Shown: one piece after another, positions 16,805 through 25,050 of the stretch
How the letters are laid out: every line of letters begins with the position of its first letter
Numbering within the stretch: the first letter of the stretch is position 1
From: Rickettsia typhi
GTDB taxonomy: Bacteria; Pseudomonadota; Alphaproteobacteria; Rickettsiales; Deianiraeaceae
Length of the DNA stretch: 46,349 bases
Direction of reading: 5' to 3'
NCBI GenBank assembly: GCA_945876965.1
Contig: CAMCQG010000007.1
Span: 1 to 46,349, forward strand
Position numbers and translations under genes: made by a program
Notes under the pieces: generated by a model
Databases searched by the model: none
The model's input: the letters and a program-made list of their open reading frames with translations, nothing else
What the model was told of the DNA's origin: nothing

Positions 16805-17480
16805 TTTACTGGTTATAATTTTATGTCTCCAAAGTTGCTCAATAGGATATATAGATAGATATAGAACAAAAACCAGCAGTAATTCCAATTATAATAGCGA
16901 GTATGGCTACAATAAAAGGTTTTATACACAAGATAATATATCTTTATTAACAAAAGAATTGAATAATAAGCAACTAAATAACTCTTTGATAAGTAGAGAT
17001 GACGCAATTAATACAAACAAAAGAATTGAATACAGTAACGATAAAAATACAAAAGAAATTAAAGATATAATAGATTCATATATACTTAATTACAAATCTA
17101 TGGTTGATGACTACGAAAAACCACACGAAGATAATGATATAATAGCTAGTAAAGATTACTTTAATTTAAGTGAATATGATAAAAAAAGACCAGTTATGAA
17201 CATTGCTATTATTAAATATTTAGAAACAAATAAAATTATGCCAATGACAAAAGAAATGACAAAAGATTTTATTAATTATTATAGTTTTCATAGCGAAAAC
17301 ATGACACAGGATGCATCAGATAATTTTAACGAGGAAATGGACCGTGGTACATATGAAAATAAAGATTTGTATAAAATAACAGAAAACAAAAAAAATATTA
17401 AAACAAATGATACCCCAGAAGAAGATAAAACTAGCAAGAAACAAATTGAAAATATCGAACAATTAAAACAGGTTTATTAA
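16791..17480 (+). CDS. Predicted lipoprotein of unknown function
   Basis: The 229-residue product starts MNISSLLVIILCLQSC, a short signal ending in a lipobox (LQS-Cys16). The mature protein should therefore be lipid-anchored in the periplasm. The rest is polar, Asn/Lys/Asp-rich and probably helical or disordered; the last 50 residues are highly charged. A moderately ordered region (RPVMNIAIIKYLETNKIMPMTKEMTKDFINYY, about 140-171) is the best candidate for a folded core. I do not recognise a family. The start ATG lies within the end of popZ (14-base overlap) and the stop is three bases ahead of mreC. It is therefore embedded in a popZ/mreC transcript, which suggests a role in envelope or shape, by context only. 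Confidence 0.68.
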   Translation: MNISSLLVIILCLQSCSIGYIDRYRTKTSSNSNYNSEYGYNKRFYTQDNISLLTKELNNKQLNNSLISRDDAINTNKRIEYSNDKNTKEIKDIIDSYILNYKSMVDDYEKPHEDNDIIASKDYFNLSEYDKKRPVMNIAIIKYLETNKIMPMTKEMTKDFINYYSFHSENMTQDASDNFNEEMDRGTYENKDLYKITENKKNIKTNDTPEEDKTSKKQIENIEQLKQVY

Positions 17481-17483
17481 AAT

Positions 17484-18308
17484 ATGTACTCATTAAATAC
17501 CGATAATAATCTTTATTTTCACACACTTAAATATATATTTTTTTATACTATTATATTTTTATTTTTAGCTTTACAGCTATCAAAACCAAATTTTTATAAT
17601 GCATCGCAAAACATAATATTCAATTTAACAATGCCATCTGTTAATTTTTTGCAAAACAAAATTATAAAAATAGAAACTTTTTTTTCATATATAAAAAATA
17701 TAGATATATCCAAAAATATATCGTTTTATGAAACATTAGAGCGCGAAAATATGCTACTAAGAAACAATATTGTTGTGCAAGAAAGAGAATTATTAAAATT
17801 AAATGAGTTAAAAAAAATATCAGATTCAGGCACCTCAAAAATAAAAAATTTTGCTATTTGCAATGTATTGTTTTATTTAAATGGGGCAAAAAAAATGCTC
17901 ATTTGTTCTCTTTCTGGCAAGCAAAATATAGAAATTAAACAAAATTCAATAGTAATAAATGAGTTTGGGCTGGTTGGGCGGATTGTACAGAATTATTCAG
18001 CAGTCGACAACAAAGATAACATTAAAATACAGCTTATAAACGATTTTTCCTTTAAAATTCCAATAGTTACATCCAAGTCTTTCACAAGAGGTATTGCCTT
18101 TGGCAAAGGATACCAAGATGAAATGAGTATAAATTATACCGATGTAAATAACATTATAAATAATGAAATTGCTTTTACATCAAGCGACGGAGGGGTTATA
18201 ATGCCTGATATTCCGGTTGGAAAAGTTATGATAGATGAATACGGTGAATATATATTAAAAATAAATAATAAAATTAATAATTTATCATTTATTAAAATTA
18301 TTTTATGA
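17484..18308 (+). CDS. mreC: Rod shape-determining protein MreC
   Basis: MreC is a bitopic inner-membrane protein of the elongasome linking cytoplasmic MreB/MreD to peptidoglycan synthases. The 274-residue protein has one membrane segment near residues 15-32. A coiled coil follows (FYETLERENMLLRNNIVVQERELLKLNELKKI, about 80-112). The two-part beta domain contains SIVINEFGLVGRIVQNYSA, FKIPIVTSKSFTRGIAFGKG and the late FTSSDGGVIMPDIPVGKV block typical of MreC. It is at the short end of the family. mreB is not adjacent here. It overlaps the GT9 gene by four bases (ATGA), indicating translational coupling. Confidence 0.9.
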   Translation: MYSLNTDNNLYFHTLKYIFFYTIIFLFLALQLSKPNFYNASQNIIFNLTMPSVNFLQNKIIKIETFFSYIKNIDISKNISFYETLERENMLLRNNIVVQERELLKLNELKKISDSGTSKIKNFAICNVLFYLNGAKKMLICSLSGKQNIEIKQNSIVINEFGLVGRIVQNYSAVDNKDNIKIQLINDFSFKIPIVTSKSFTRGIAFGKGYQDEMSINYTDVNNIINNEIAFTSSDGGVIMPDIPVGKVMIDEYGEYILKINNKINNLSFIKIIL

Positions 18309-19135
18309 TTTTGATTATAAAGCATGGAGCATTGGGGGATATTATTCAGGCAACGGAAGCTTTTCGTTGCATAAGAGAAAAACATATAGGACAAAAAATA
18401 GTTTTAATGACTAAGCAATCTTTTGTTGGATTTGCAAAACAAATGCCATTTTTTGATGATGTAATAGTCGATTATTATCCAAAAATAAACCCAATACAAT
18501 ATTATAAAACTTTAAAACAAATCGCAAGATACGATAAGATATACGATTTGCAGCATTCTGGTAGAACAGCTAGATATTTTAATTTATTAAAATTTTTTAA
18601 TAAATTGCCTCTTTTGAGCACAATTCCCAAACAATGTGATAGAAAAATATCAGCATTTAAAATCTTTAAAGAACAATTACAAGATTTAAATTATCAGGAT
18701 TATCCATGTTTAGATTTTATGAAATCGGATATTGAAAAATTTAATTTACCGCAAAATTTTGCATTGATTGTGGCTGGTTGTAGCTTGCGTGGCGAAGCTA
18801 AGAAATGGACACCAGAAGGGTTTGCAAACGAATGTAATTTATTTTTTGAACGCGGTATTACACCAGTATTTATTGGTTCAATGATAGACAAGCAAACAAT
18901 AGATGACATTAAAAAGCTTTATAAACACGATTATATAGATCTATCAGGGCAAACCAATCTAAATGAGGTTGCTTCAATAGCCAGAAAAGCTACAGAATGC
19001 ATAAGTATTGATACGGGGCCAGCACATATAATTGCTGGCGTTGGATGTAAAATAAAAATCATATTTAATATAAAATATAGTAATCCAGAAAAGAGTTTAG
19101 CGATTGGTAAATTTGTTAAAGTTTTTATGATATAA
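18305..19135 (+). CDS. Glycosyltransferase family 9 (heptosyltransferase-like)
   Basis: GT9 enzymes add heptose or related sugars to the LPS core at the inner face of the cytoplasmic membrane. The 276-residue protein starts with MILIIKHGALGDIIQATEAFRCI, the hallmark N-terminal GALGD block. It contains YDKIYDLQHSGRTARYF, and later has ECISIDTGPAHIIAGVG, the nucleotide-sugar site. GRTARYFN and CSLRGEAKKWTPEGFA also match the family. The end is short (common length 310-350), stopping soon after the TGPAH motif, so the last helix or two are trimmed. The sugar donor cannot be read from the sequence. It is coupled to mreC by an ATGA overlap. Confidence 0.85.
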   Translation: MILIIKHGALGDIIQATEAFRCIREKHIGQKIVLMTKQSFVGFAKQMPFFDDVIVDYYPKINPIQYYKTLKQIARYDKIYDLQHSGRTARYFNLLKFFNKLPLLSTIPKQCDRKISAFKIFKEQLQDLNYQDYPCLDFMKSDIEKFNLPQNFALIVAGCSLRGEAKKWTPEGFANECNLFFERGITPVFIGSMIDKQTIDDIKKLYKHDYIDLSGQTNLNEVASIARKATECISIDTGPAHIIAGVGCKIKIIFNIKYSNPEKSLAIGKFVKVFMI

Positions 19136-19199
19136 AAAGCTTGCATTTAAAAAATTATGCTTAGATATATATTTATATTTCAAAATATATAGTTAAATT

Positions 19200-19631
19200 A
19201 TGGCTACAAAAATTAGACTTGCACGAGGTGGTAGAAAAGCGGCACCACATTATAGTATCGTTGTTATCGAATCTTCTCGAAAACAAACTGGTAAATTTAT
19301 AGAAAAAATTGGCCATTACCATCCTTTAAAAAACGACCAAGATAAAGATCGTATTATTTTAGAATCAGATAGACTTAAATATTGGCTTAGTGTTGGTGCT
19401 ATACCAACAGACTCTATTATTAGATTTATGAAAATATTGAATATTTCTGGTTTTGAAAAATTCTCTAAAAAAACTGCTAACGCTAAATACATTGGTGTAT
19501 CTAAAAAAACAATTGCAGAAGATAAAAAGAAATTACAAACTGAGCTTGCAGAAAAGAAAAAGGCAAAAGATTTAGCAATAAAAGAAGCCGCAAAAGAAGC
19601 TGCTAAATTGGCGGCAGATAATGCTGTATAA
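19200..19631 (+). CDS. rpsP: 30S ribosomal protein bS16
   Basis: bS16 is a primary-binding small-subunit ribosomal protein. The N-terminal half (KIRLARGGRKAAPHYSIVVI, then GHYHPL and SVGAIPTDSI) is unmistakable. The 143 residues exceed the usual 80-120 because of a lysine/alanine-rich helical tail from about residue 95 (KKTIAEDKKKLQTELAEKKK onward), as is common in alphaproteobacteria. In many genomes rpsP is followed by rimM and trmD; here it is followed by pal. Upstream, TTGCAT at 19141 may be a -35 box, but the -10 is weak. Confidence 0.96.
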   Translation: MATKIRLARGGRKAAPHYSIVVIESSRKQTGKFIEKIGHYHPLKNDQDKDRIILESDRLKYWLSVGAIPTDSIIRFMKILNISGFEKFSKKTANAKYIGVSKKTIAEDKKKLQTELAEKKKAKDLAIKEAAKEAAKLAADNAV

Positions 19632-19632
19632 T

Positions 19633-19652
19633 AAAAGCTTGCTTTTTATTTT
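19633..19652 (+). terminator. Weak hairpin plus T tract after rpsP
   Basis: AAAAG-CTTG-CTTTT forms a short 5-bp stem, followed directly by a T-rich run. The same string AGCTTGCTTTTTATTTTT recurs right at the end of bioA (from about 22791). That makes it a plausible, but weak, local terminator element. Confidence 0.35.
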
Positions 19653-19705
19653 TTATAAGATATTTTTTATTTGTTCTAATTTTTATTAACTTATTTATTA
19701 CTTTT

Positions 19706-20212
19706 ATGTTAAACGCTAACTTAAAGAAGGTTGTTGTTACAGCATTGATTACAACTACATTGTTTGCTTGTAATTCTAAAAAAGAAGAAAACGAATCAAC
19801 AAACAGTGCTAATGAGGCTATGGGTCAAAATGCAAACTCTATTGCATCATCTTCAAATGCAATGGATTTAGATCCATCTTCAAAATCTACTATTCCTGAT
19901 AGAGTGTTTTTTGCATATGATTCTTCTGAATTAGTAAAGGAGGCAAAAGCTGTTATCGATGCTCAATCTAAATTTATACAAAATAAAGCTGTTATAGTTG
20001 AAGGTCACTGTGATGATCGTGGTACTTCTGAATATAATATGGCACTTGGTCATAAAAGAGCTGATTCTGTAAAAAAAGATCTTATTAAATCTGGTGTTTC
20101 TGCTAAAAACATTAAAACTGTAAGCTATGGTAAATCTAAACCAGCAGTTGAAGGTGATAATGAATCTGCCTATCAGCAAAATAGAAGAGCTGTTTTAATT
20201 ATTACTAAGTAA
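19706..20212 (+). CDS. pal: Peptidoglycan-associated lipoprotein Pal
   Basis: Pal is the outer-membrane lipoprotein of the Tol-Pal system; it binds diaminopimelate-containing peptidoglycan during envelope constriction. The 168 residues have a lipoprotein signal ending LFAC (Cys22), then a Ser/Asn-rich linker, then an OmpA-like domain. That domain has RVFFAYDSSEL, the peptidoglycan-binding VEGHCDDRGTSEYNMALGHKRA, and VSYGKSKPAVEGDNESAYQQNRRAVL. All canonical positions, including the Asp and Arg of DDRGTSEYN and NRRA, are present. tolB and the other tol genes are not adjacent. A strong terminator follows. Confidence 0.95.
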   Translation: MLNANLKKVVVTALITTTLFACNSKKEENESTNSANEAMGQNANSIASSSNAMDLDPSSKSTIPDRVFFAYDSSELVKEAKAVIDAQSKFIQNKAVIVEGHCDDRGTSEYNMALGHKRADSVKKDLIKSGVSAKNIKTVSYGKSKPAVEGDNESAYQQNRRAVLIITK

Positions 20213-20239
20213 TAATTAATTCATAGCACTTGATAATTT

Positions 20240-20265
20240 GACCCATCTAAATGATGGGTCTTTTT
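20240..20265 (+). terminator. Rho-independent terminator after pal
   Basis: The perfect 8-bp stem GACCCATC/GATGGGTC has a 5-base loop (TAAAT) and is followed by TTTTTATT. It ends 13 bases before the aroA start, so aroA probably depends on its own initiation or on read-through. Confidence 0.88.
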
Positions 20266-20277
20266 ATTATAAATTAT

Positions 20278-21519
20278 ATGGAAAAATACAATCTTATAAT
20301 TTCTCCAAAAATAGAATCAAATGATGTAACAATTAACATACTTGGCTCAAAAAGTTACACAAATCGTGCAATTTTAATAGCATCTATTTCTAACGGAACA
20401 TCAAAAATATCCAATTTACTACGCAGCGATGATACAAAATATATGATTTTGGCACTGCAAAATTTAGGCGTAAATATTATTGATAATAATGATTTTTTAA
20501 TTATAGAGGGAAATAATGGTGTTTTTAAAAACATTATAAACAAAGAATTGTTTTGCGGAATTGCTGGAACAACAAGTAGATTTTTAACTGGACTTTCTAT
20601 TTTAATAAATCAAAATATAAAAATAACCGGAGATAGCAAAATACTCACTCGACCAATCAACGATCTTGTATTTGCAATAAAAAACATGGGGGCAAAAATT
20701 GAATATAATAAAATAGAAGGATCACTACCAGTTACAATTTATGGAGATAAAAATATAATAAATACAGTAAATATAAGCGGAGAAATAAGTAGTCAATTTA
20801 TATCAGCACTACTTATGGTTGCCCCAAGATTACCAGATGGAATTATTATAAATGTTGAAGGTAATCAGGTTTCAAAATCTTATATAGACATAACAATAGA
20901 TATAATGAAAAATTTTGGAATTGTTGTTGTGAACGATAATTATAAAAAATATACAATAAAAAATCAGGAATATCGGGCACAAAATTATATCGTTGAAGGA
21001 GATTGTTCGTCTGCTTCATATTTTTTGGGTGCTCAAAAATTATTACAAAATAATATAAAAATTAACAATATTAATCATAATTCTATACAGGGTGATGCAA
21101 AATTTATAAATATTTTGAAAAATTTTAGCTACAAAGAAATCAATATGGAACAAATGCCCGACACAGCAATGACAGCTATGGTCTTGGCTGCAATTATAAG
21201 AAAAAAAACGACAATATTAGGTCTTTCAACTTTAAAAAATAAAGAATGCGATAGAATTGAGGTATCAAAACAGGAATTGGCAAAATTTGGCATTAAATGC
21301 GAAACAACAAAAAATAGTATTATAATTTATGGCCAAACATTCAATAATAAAGATATCATCGAGATTGAAACACACGAAGATCATCGTGTTGCTATGGCAT
21401 TTTCATTGCTAGGCACACAAAGAAAAATCTTAATTAAAAATGCTCAAGTTGTTAACAAATCATTCCCAAGATATTGGCAAGAATTAAAAAAAATTATAAA
21501 TATTAGATATGTCCAGTGA
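20278..21519 (+). CDS. aroA: 3-phosphoshikimate 1-carboxyvinyltransferase (EPSP synthase)
   Basis: AroA joins phosphoenolpyruvate and shikimate 3-phosphate, the sixth step of the chorismate pathway. I chose the ATG at 20278 (MEKYNLIISP), because an earlier in-frame ATG lies inside the pal terminator. The 413 residues show ILGSKSYTNRAILIAS (catalytic Lys25), GIAGTTSRFLTGL (family NAGTAMR), TRPINDL, SGEISSQFISALLM, EMPD-like EQMPDTAMTA, KNKECDRIE and HEDHRVAMAFSL. The double Ala/Met positions of the PEP loop fit a class I or II enzyme; I cannot assign glyphosate sensitivity. The last 11 bases overlap bioA. Confidence 0.95.
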   Translation: MEKYNLIISPKIESNDVTINILGSKSYTNRAILIASISNGTSKISNLLRSDDTKYMILALQNLGVNIIDNNDFLIIEGNNGVFKNIINKELFCGIAGTTSRFLTGLSILINQNIKITGDSKILTRPINDLVFAIKNMGAKIEYNKIEGSLPVTIYGDKNIINTVNISGEISSQFISALLMVAPRLPDGIIINVEGNQVSKSYIDITIDIMKNFGIVVVNDNYKKYTIKNQEYRAQNYIVEGDCSSASYFLGAQKLLQNNIKINNINHNSIQGDAKFINILKNFSYKEINMEQMPDTAMTAMVLAAIIRKKTTILGLSTLKNKECDRIEVSKQELAKFGIKCETTKNSIIIYGQTFNNKDIIEIETHEDHRVAMAFSLLGTQRKILIKNAQVVNKSFPRYWQELKKIINIRYVQ

Positions 21520-22792
21520 TAAACATGTTTGGCACCCGTTTTCCGTTTTGCCAAATACAATTGAAAATTTAAATATTGTTGATGCAAAAGGATTGTATGT
21601 TATTGATAAAAATGGCAACAAATATGCCGATTTAATTTCATCTTGGTGGGTTGTTTTGCACGGACACTCACATCCTTTTATTGCTGCCGCTATCAAAAAA
21701 CAAGTTGACTCATTGTGTCATATAATGTTTGCAGACTTTACCCACGATCCTGCAATTAATTTAGCTAAAATGTTATGCGATATTTTAGGCGGAGGATTGG
21801 AACATGTATTTTTTGCAGATAATGGTGCGACAAGTGTTGAAATTGCTATGAAAATGGCATATCAATATCATGTTAATTTAGGTGAAAAAAGAAAAAAATT
21901 TGTATCATTTGTGGGTAGTTATCATGGCGAAACATTTGGAGCTATGTCTGCCGGTGCTTCGTCTGGTTTTTTTGATTTATTTAATGATTTATTAATAAAA
22001 ACAGATTTTTTACCATACCCAGAAACCTATATTGAAGATGTAGAGATTGATAAAAAAGAATTTGAATATTTAAAAATTATAGATAAATATTTTGCAGAAA
22101 ATGCAGATGAAATAATAGCATTTATTTTTGAGCCGTTAGTTCAAGGATCGGTTGGCATGAGGATGTGTAGGCCACAATTTTTAAATGAAGTTATGAAAAT
22201 TGCTCGCAAAAATAATGTTATTATAATTTTTGATGAAGTCATGACTGGCTTTGGTAGAACTGGAAAAATGTTTGCAATGCATCATTTAAATGATTCGCCA
22301 GATATTATTTGTATGTCGAAAGGTTTATCCGGGGGGGTTTTGCCTATTGGGGCAACAGTATGCAATGATAAAATTTATAATGCTTTTGTTAGTCAGGATC
22401 CTGCTAAAATTTTTATGCACGGACACTCCTATATGGGTAATCCAATTTGCTGCTCTGCCTCAATTGCCAGCTTAGAATTGTTTACAAAAGAAAACACATT
22501 AGATCATATTAAAAAACTCGAAACAGTACATTTAGAGGGTATGAAAATGTTATGCAAAAAATTTGATTTTATAGAAAAACCTCGTGTTATAGGTGATATT
22601 GCGGCCATTACTTTAAAATTAAATGCTGGATATGGCAGCGATATAAATAAAAAAATTAAACAACTGGGGCGAGAACAAGGCTTAATATTAAGACCAAGCG
22701 GAAATGTTTTGTATCTAATGCCCCCTTATTGTATCACAGAAAAAGAGCTATTTGAAGCTTATCAAAAAATTATAATTATAATTGAAAAATAG
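21509..22792 (+). CDS. bioA: Adenosylmethionine-8-amino-7-oxononanoate aminotransferase
   Basis: BioA transfers an amino group from SAM to 7-keto-8-aminopelargonate in biotin synthesis, using pyridoxal phosphate. The 427 residues have the BioA-type start HVWHPFS, SSWWVVLHGHSHP, FFADNGATSVEIAMKM, FVGSYHGETFGAM, the PLP aspartate Asp242 in IIFDEVMTGFGRTG, and the Schiff-base lysine Lys271 in CMSKGLSGG. GHSYMGNPICCSA completes the active site. WHPF and SSWW favour BioA over other class III transaminases such as ArgD or HemL. The ATG overlaps the aroA end by 11 bases. No other bio gene lies within the window. A run of seven G at 22331-22337 is read in frame here. Confidence 0.92.
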   Translation: MSSDKHVWHPFSVLPNTIENLNIVDAKGLYVIDKNGNKYADLISSWWVVLHGHSHPFIAAAIKKQVDSLCHIMFADFTHDPAINLAKMLCDILGGGLEHVFFADNGATSVEIAMKMAYQYHVNLGEKRKKFVSFVGSYHGETFGAMSAGASSGFFDLFNDLLIKTDFLPYPETYIEDVEIDKKEFEYLKIIDKYFAENADEIIAFIFEPLVQGSVGMRMCRPQFLNEVMKIARKNNVIIIFDEVMTGFGRTGKMFAMHHLNDSPDIICMSKGLSGGVLPIGATVCNDKIYNAFVSQDPAKIFMHGHSYMGNPICCSASIASLELFTKENTLDHIKKLETVHLEGMKMLCKKFDFIEKPRVIGDIAAITLKLNAGYGSDINKKIKQLGREQGLILRPSGNVLYLMPPYCITEKELFEAYQKIIIIIEK

Positions 22793-22884
22793 CTTGCTTT
22801 TTATTTTTATTGATATCTATGATTGTATCGTATAATAACATAGACAAGCTGTTTTTTAGCAATACATATTTATAGGTATTGTTT

Positions 22885-22921
22885 AGTGGTGGTGGCATTT
22901 GGTCACCGCCTCACTTTTTTT
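22885..22921 (+). terminator. Terminator after bioA
   Basis: AGTG/CACT and GGTG/CACC stems pair around a short internal loop and a 9-base apical loop. They form an imperfect hairpin ending in seven T. It lies about 95 bases after bioA. Confidence 0.65.
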
Positions 22922-22935
22922 AAAAAATTAGAAAG

Positions 22936-22966
22936 TTGACTTTTAACAAAAACAAATCATTATTAT
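22936..22966 (+). promoter_or_regulatory. Candidate promoter for the DUF2628 operon
   Basis: TTGACT (22936-22941) is followed by either ATTATT at 17 bases or TATTAT at 19 bases (22961-22966). The position, 22 bases before the ATG at 22989 and just after the bioA terminator, is appropriate. Confidence 0.4.
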
Positions 22967-22988
22967 ATTTATATTAGTATAATGTGTT

Positions 22989-23357
22989 ATGAAAGTTTTC
23001 GAAATTTTCTATAAAAAACAAGATAATCATATAATTATCAACTCTGTTTACGCCATAAAACATGGGTTTTATTTGCCGTATTATTTTCCATTTTTAGCAT
23101 TAATTATTGCAATAAAACAAAGGTGTGCAATGCTGGCAATTTCTTCTTTTGTTGTAACTATTGCATCTATTTCAGTGGGGCATAGTTTTTTTGGCATTGT
23201 ATTAAAGATTCTATTATTAATAACATTTGTTTTGGTAGCGCCAGATATAAGGCGTTTTGATTTAATAAAAAAAGGATACACAAATGCTGGCTGTTTTATT
23301 GTTAAAAATAAACAAAAAGCTATAAAAAAATTCTTTACTGATTTTTCATTACAATGA
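22989..23357 (+). CDS. DUF2628 family small membrane protein
   Basis: The 122-residue product has the DUF2628 layout. A short soluble start contains VYAIKHGFYLPYYFPFLALI, where an aromatic, Pro-containing helix enters the membrane. Further hydrophobic segments cover about residues 42-82 (CAMLAISSFVVTIASISVG and FGIVLKILLLITFVLVA). A conserved basic tail follows (RRFDLIKKGYTNAGCFIVKNKQ ... AIKKFF). The molecular role of the family is unknown. It overlaps the next gene by ATGA, so it is translationally coupled to the NDUFS4-like gene, an arrangement that suggests expression with respiratory or envelope functions. It has its own promoter-like sequence. Confidence 0.75.
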   Translation: MKVFEIFYKKQDNHIIINSVYAIKHGFYLPYYFPFLALIIAIKQRCAMLAISSFVVTIASISVGHSFFGIVLKILLLITFVLVAPDIRRFDLIKKGYTNAGCFIVKNKQKAIKKFFTDFSLQ

Positions 23358-23626
23358 TAGCATTGATTTACAAAAAAACAGAAAATATAGGCCAGTATCA
23401 TGCGGTCGTTAATCAGGAATGGATTCTAAAATTCGATAATAACCAAAAATTTGTTAATAATGCAACAGGTAGCATTGGGGGTGTATCTTTTAACAAGCCT
23501 CTAATCTTTGAATCACAAAATGCAGCAATTGATTATGCTAAATCGCAAAATTTAGAATACGAAATTGTTATAAACAAAAAACAAAAAGATTTCTTTTTTA
23601 ATTCTTATACTAAAAATTTTATTTAA
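23354..23626 (+). CDS. NDUFS4-like complex I accessory protein
   Basis: This 90-residue protein matches the ETC complex I NDUFS4-like family of alphaproteobacteria, whose mitochondrial relative stabilises the N-module of NADH dehydrogenase. Visible blocks are the N-terminal ALIYKKTENIG, WILKFDNNQKF, the segment FESQNAAIDYAKSQNLEYEI (family pattern FDSxEEAIAYAExxGxxYxV) and the end KKQKDFFFNSYTKNF, matching KxRKxRPKSYADNF. The middle tryptophan-rich loop of the family (GWTSS) is weakly kept here as NNATGSIGGVSF. It lies far from nuoE (9 kb) within the window. It overlaps DUF2628 by four bases and ends eight bases before the pseudouridine synthase. Confidence 0.75.
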   Translation: MIALIYKKTENIGQYHAVVNQEWILKFDNNQKFVNNATGSIGGVSFNKPLIFESQNAAIDYAKSQNLEYEIVINKKQKDFFFNSYTKNFI

Positions 23627-23634
23627 TAAAAAAA

Positions 23635-24810
23635 ATGAGCGAAATTGATAAAAAATTTGAAGATGTTGGTGACATAAAAAGCGTGAAGATTGATGTTCCT
23701 CATGCAGCAAAAAAAAATAACTCATATGAGAGGCATCATAAAGATGGTCATAACCATGTTGATAGATCAGAAAGGCATCCAAATAGTCATCGTGTTGGCG
23801 GAAAAAATCATAGAACAGAAAGGGATCCTCAAAGCCATGCTTTTAGAAAACCAAAACATGAGGTAGAAGATGGTGTTAGGGTTGAGAAAAAAATTGCAGA
23901 TTTAATGGGTGTTCCAAAAGAGCAAGTTACAAAGCTTATTACAGAAGGTAAAATAAAAGTTAATAATGTTGTTGTTAATGATATGTCTTTAAAAGTTACT
24001 TTTGAAGACGAAATACATGTAAATAATAGAATAATTCCAAACAAAAGAATTCCTTTAAAAGTATATATATTTAATAAACCAAAAGGATATATTGTTAGCA
24101 ATAACGATCCCCAAGGAAGACAAACAATTTTTGAAATTATTCCATCAAAATTAGGTAAATTAATAACCGTTGGAAGGCTAGATTTTAATAGTGAAGGCTT
24201 GATGTTACTTACCAATAACGGTGATTTTGCAAGAATGATGGAGCTTCCTGCAACAGGGGTTCAAAGGCAATATCGTGTGAGAGTTTTTGGTGATTACAAT
24301 ATGTCGCAATTGCAAAATTTAAAAAATGGAATCGAGATCAGTGGGGTTCAATACGGTAGTATTTTTGTTGAAGAAGAAAAAGAAGGTAAAGAAGAATCTG
24401 CAAATAAATGGCTAAAAGTTACATTATACGAAGGTAAAAACAGAGAAATTCGTAATGTTATGGAATATTTTGGTTTACAGGTCAATAGATTGATTCGCAT
24501 GAACTATGGCAAATATAATCTTGGAACGCTACCAAGCGGATGTGTTATGGAGGTTAAGCCAATTGCAAACCCAGGAGGCAGAGCAAGAGATAAGGAGTAT
24601 CCTAACGATCGTGCAAAATCTAAAAGCAGATTTGGTAACATAGGTAAAAAACCCTTTAAAACATTTAAACCTCGTGCCGAAGAAGTAAAAGTTGGAGAGG
24701 AAAAACCTATAAAAAAGTTTTATAAAGCCAAAAAACCATTTAACGGTGGTTTACATGGCAACAAAAATGAAGGTAGATTTGGAGCTGGATCCAGAAAGCC
24801 AATAAATTAA
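23635..24810 (+). CDS. rluB: RluB/RsuA-family rRNA pseudouridine synthase with long basic tails
   Basis: The family isomerises uridine to pseudouridine in rRNA (RluB acts at the 2605 position of E. coli 23S rRNA). An S4-like RNA-binding domain spans about residues 80-138 (VEKKIADLMGVPKEQVTKLI ... VNNVVVNDMSLKV). The catalytic domain has YIFNKPKGYIVS, the catalytic Asp183 in VGRLDFNSEGLMLLTN, and YEGKNREIRNVMEYFGLQV near the end. A histidine/arginine-rich N-terminal extension of about 75 residues and a C-terminal basic tail of about 80 residues flank it. Both look disordered and RNA-binding. The specific target (RluB versus RsuA or RluE) is inferred from length and motif order. Confidence 0.9.
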   Translation: MSEIDKKFEDVGDIKSVKIDVPHAAKKNNSYERHHKDGHNHVDRSERHPNSHRVGGKNHRTERDPQSHAFRKPKHEVEDGVRVEKKIADLMGVPKEQVTKLITEGKIKVNNVVVNDMSLKVTFEDEIHVNNRIIPNKRIPLKVYIFNKPKGYIVSNNDPQGRQTIFEIIPSKLGKLITVGRLDFNSEGLMLLTNNGDFARMMELPATGVQRQYRVRVFGDYNMSQLQNLKNGIEISGVQYGSIFVEEEKEGKEESANKWLKVTLYEGKNREIRNVMEYFGLQVNRLIRMNYGKYNLGTLPSGCVMEVKPIANPGGRARDKEYPNDRAKSKSRFGNIGKKPFKTFKPRAEEVKVGEEKPIKKFYKAKKPFNGGLHGNKNEGRFGAGSRKPIN

Positions 24811-24816
24811 AAATAT

Positions 24817-24852
24817 TCAGCTTCTCTTTTTAATAAGGCGAAGCTGATTTAT
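24817..24852 (+). terminator. Possible terminator after rluB
   Basis: TCAGCTTC (24817-24824) and GAAGCTGA (24840-24847) form an 8-bp perfect stem with a 15-base AT-rich loop, followed by a short TTTAT. The T tract is weak. The remaining 160 bases up to the direct repeat at 25014 show no gene. Confidence 0.45.
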
Positions 24853-25013
24853 AGGTAAAAAAGAGATTTTATTATTATAAAAATAATCATTATATCATTT
24901 TTTACAATAATAGCTTTAAGTATCTATTGTTTATTAAATTTTTTATCATTTTAGAACAACATAAATCCACTTTTTTGTGACAATTTTTTATTGTTTATTT
25001 TTTTCCAAAAAAT

Positions 25014-25038
25014 ATAAAATTATAAATATATTTTGATA
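25014..25038 (+). repeat. Direct repeat copy 1 flanking the pilin-like gene
   Basis: The 25-base sequence running from ATAAAATTATA to TTTTGATA matches exactly the copy at 26092-26116. The two copies enclose the interrupted pilin-like gene and diverge immediately outside. This copy lies just past the gene's 3' end (its last stop is at 25051 on the minus strand). AT richness weakens the case for significance, but 25 exact bases 1.08 kb apart are unusual. Confidence 0.8.
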
Positions 25039-25050
25039 ATAAAAACTATA

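Noticed and set aside
22331..22337. Seven-G tract in bioA as a phase-variation site
   Set aside because: The frame is intact across it and all BioA motifs on both sides are in the same frame. It is useful only as a control for the pilin tracts.
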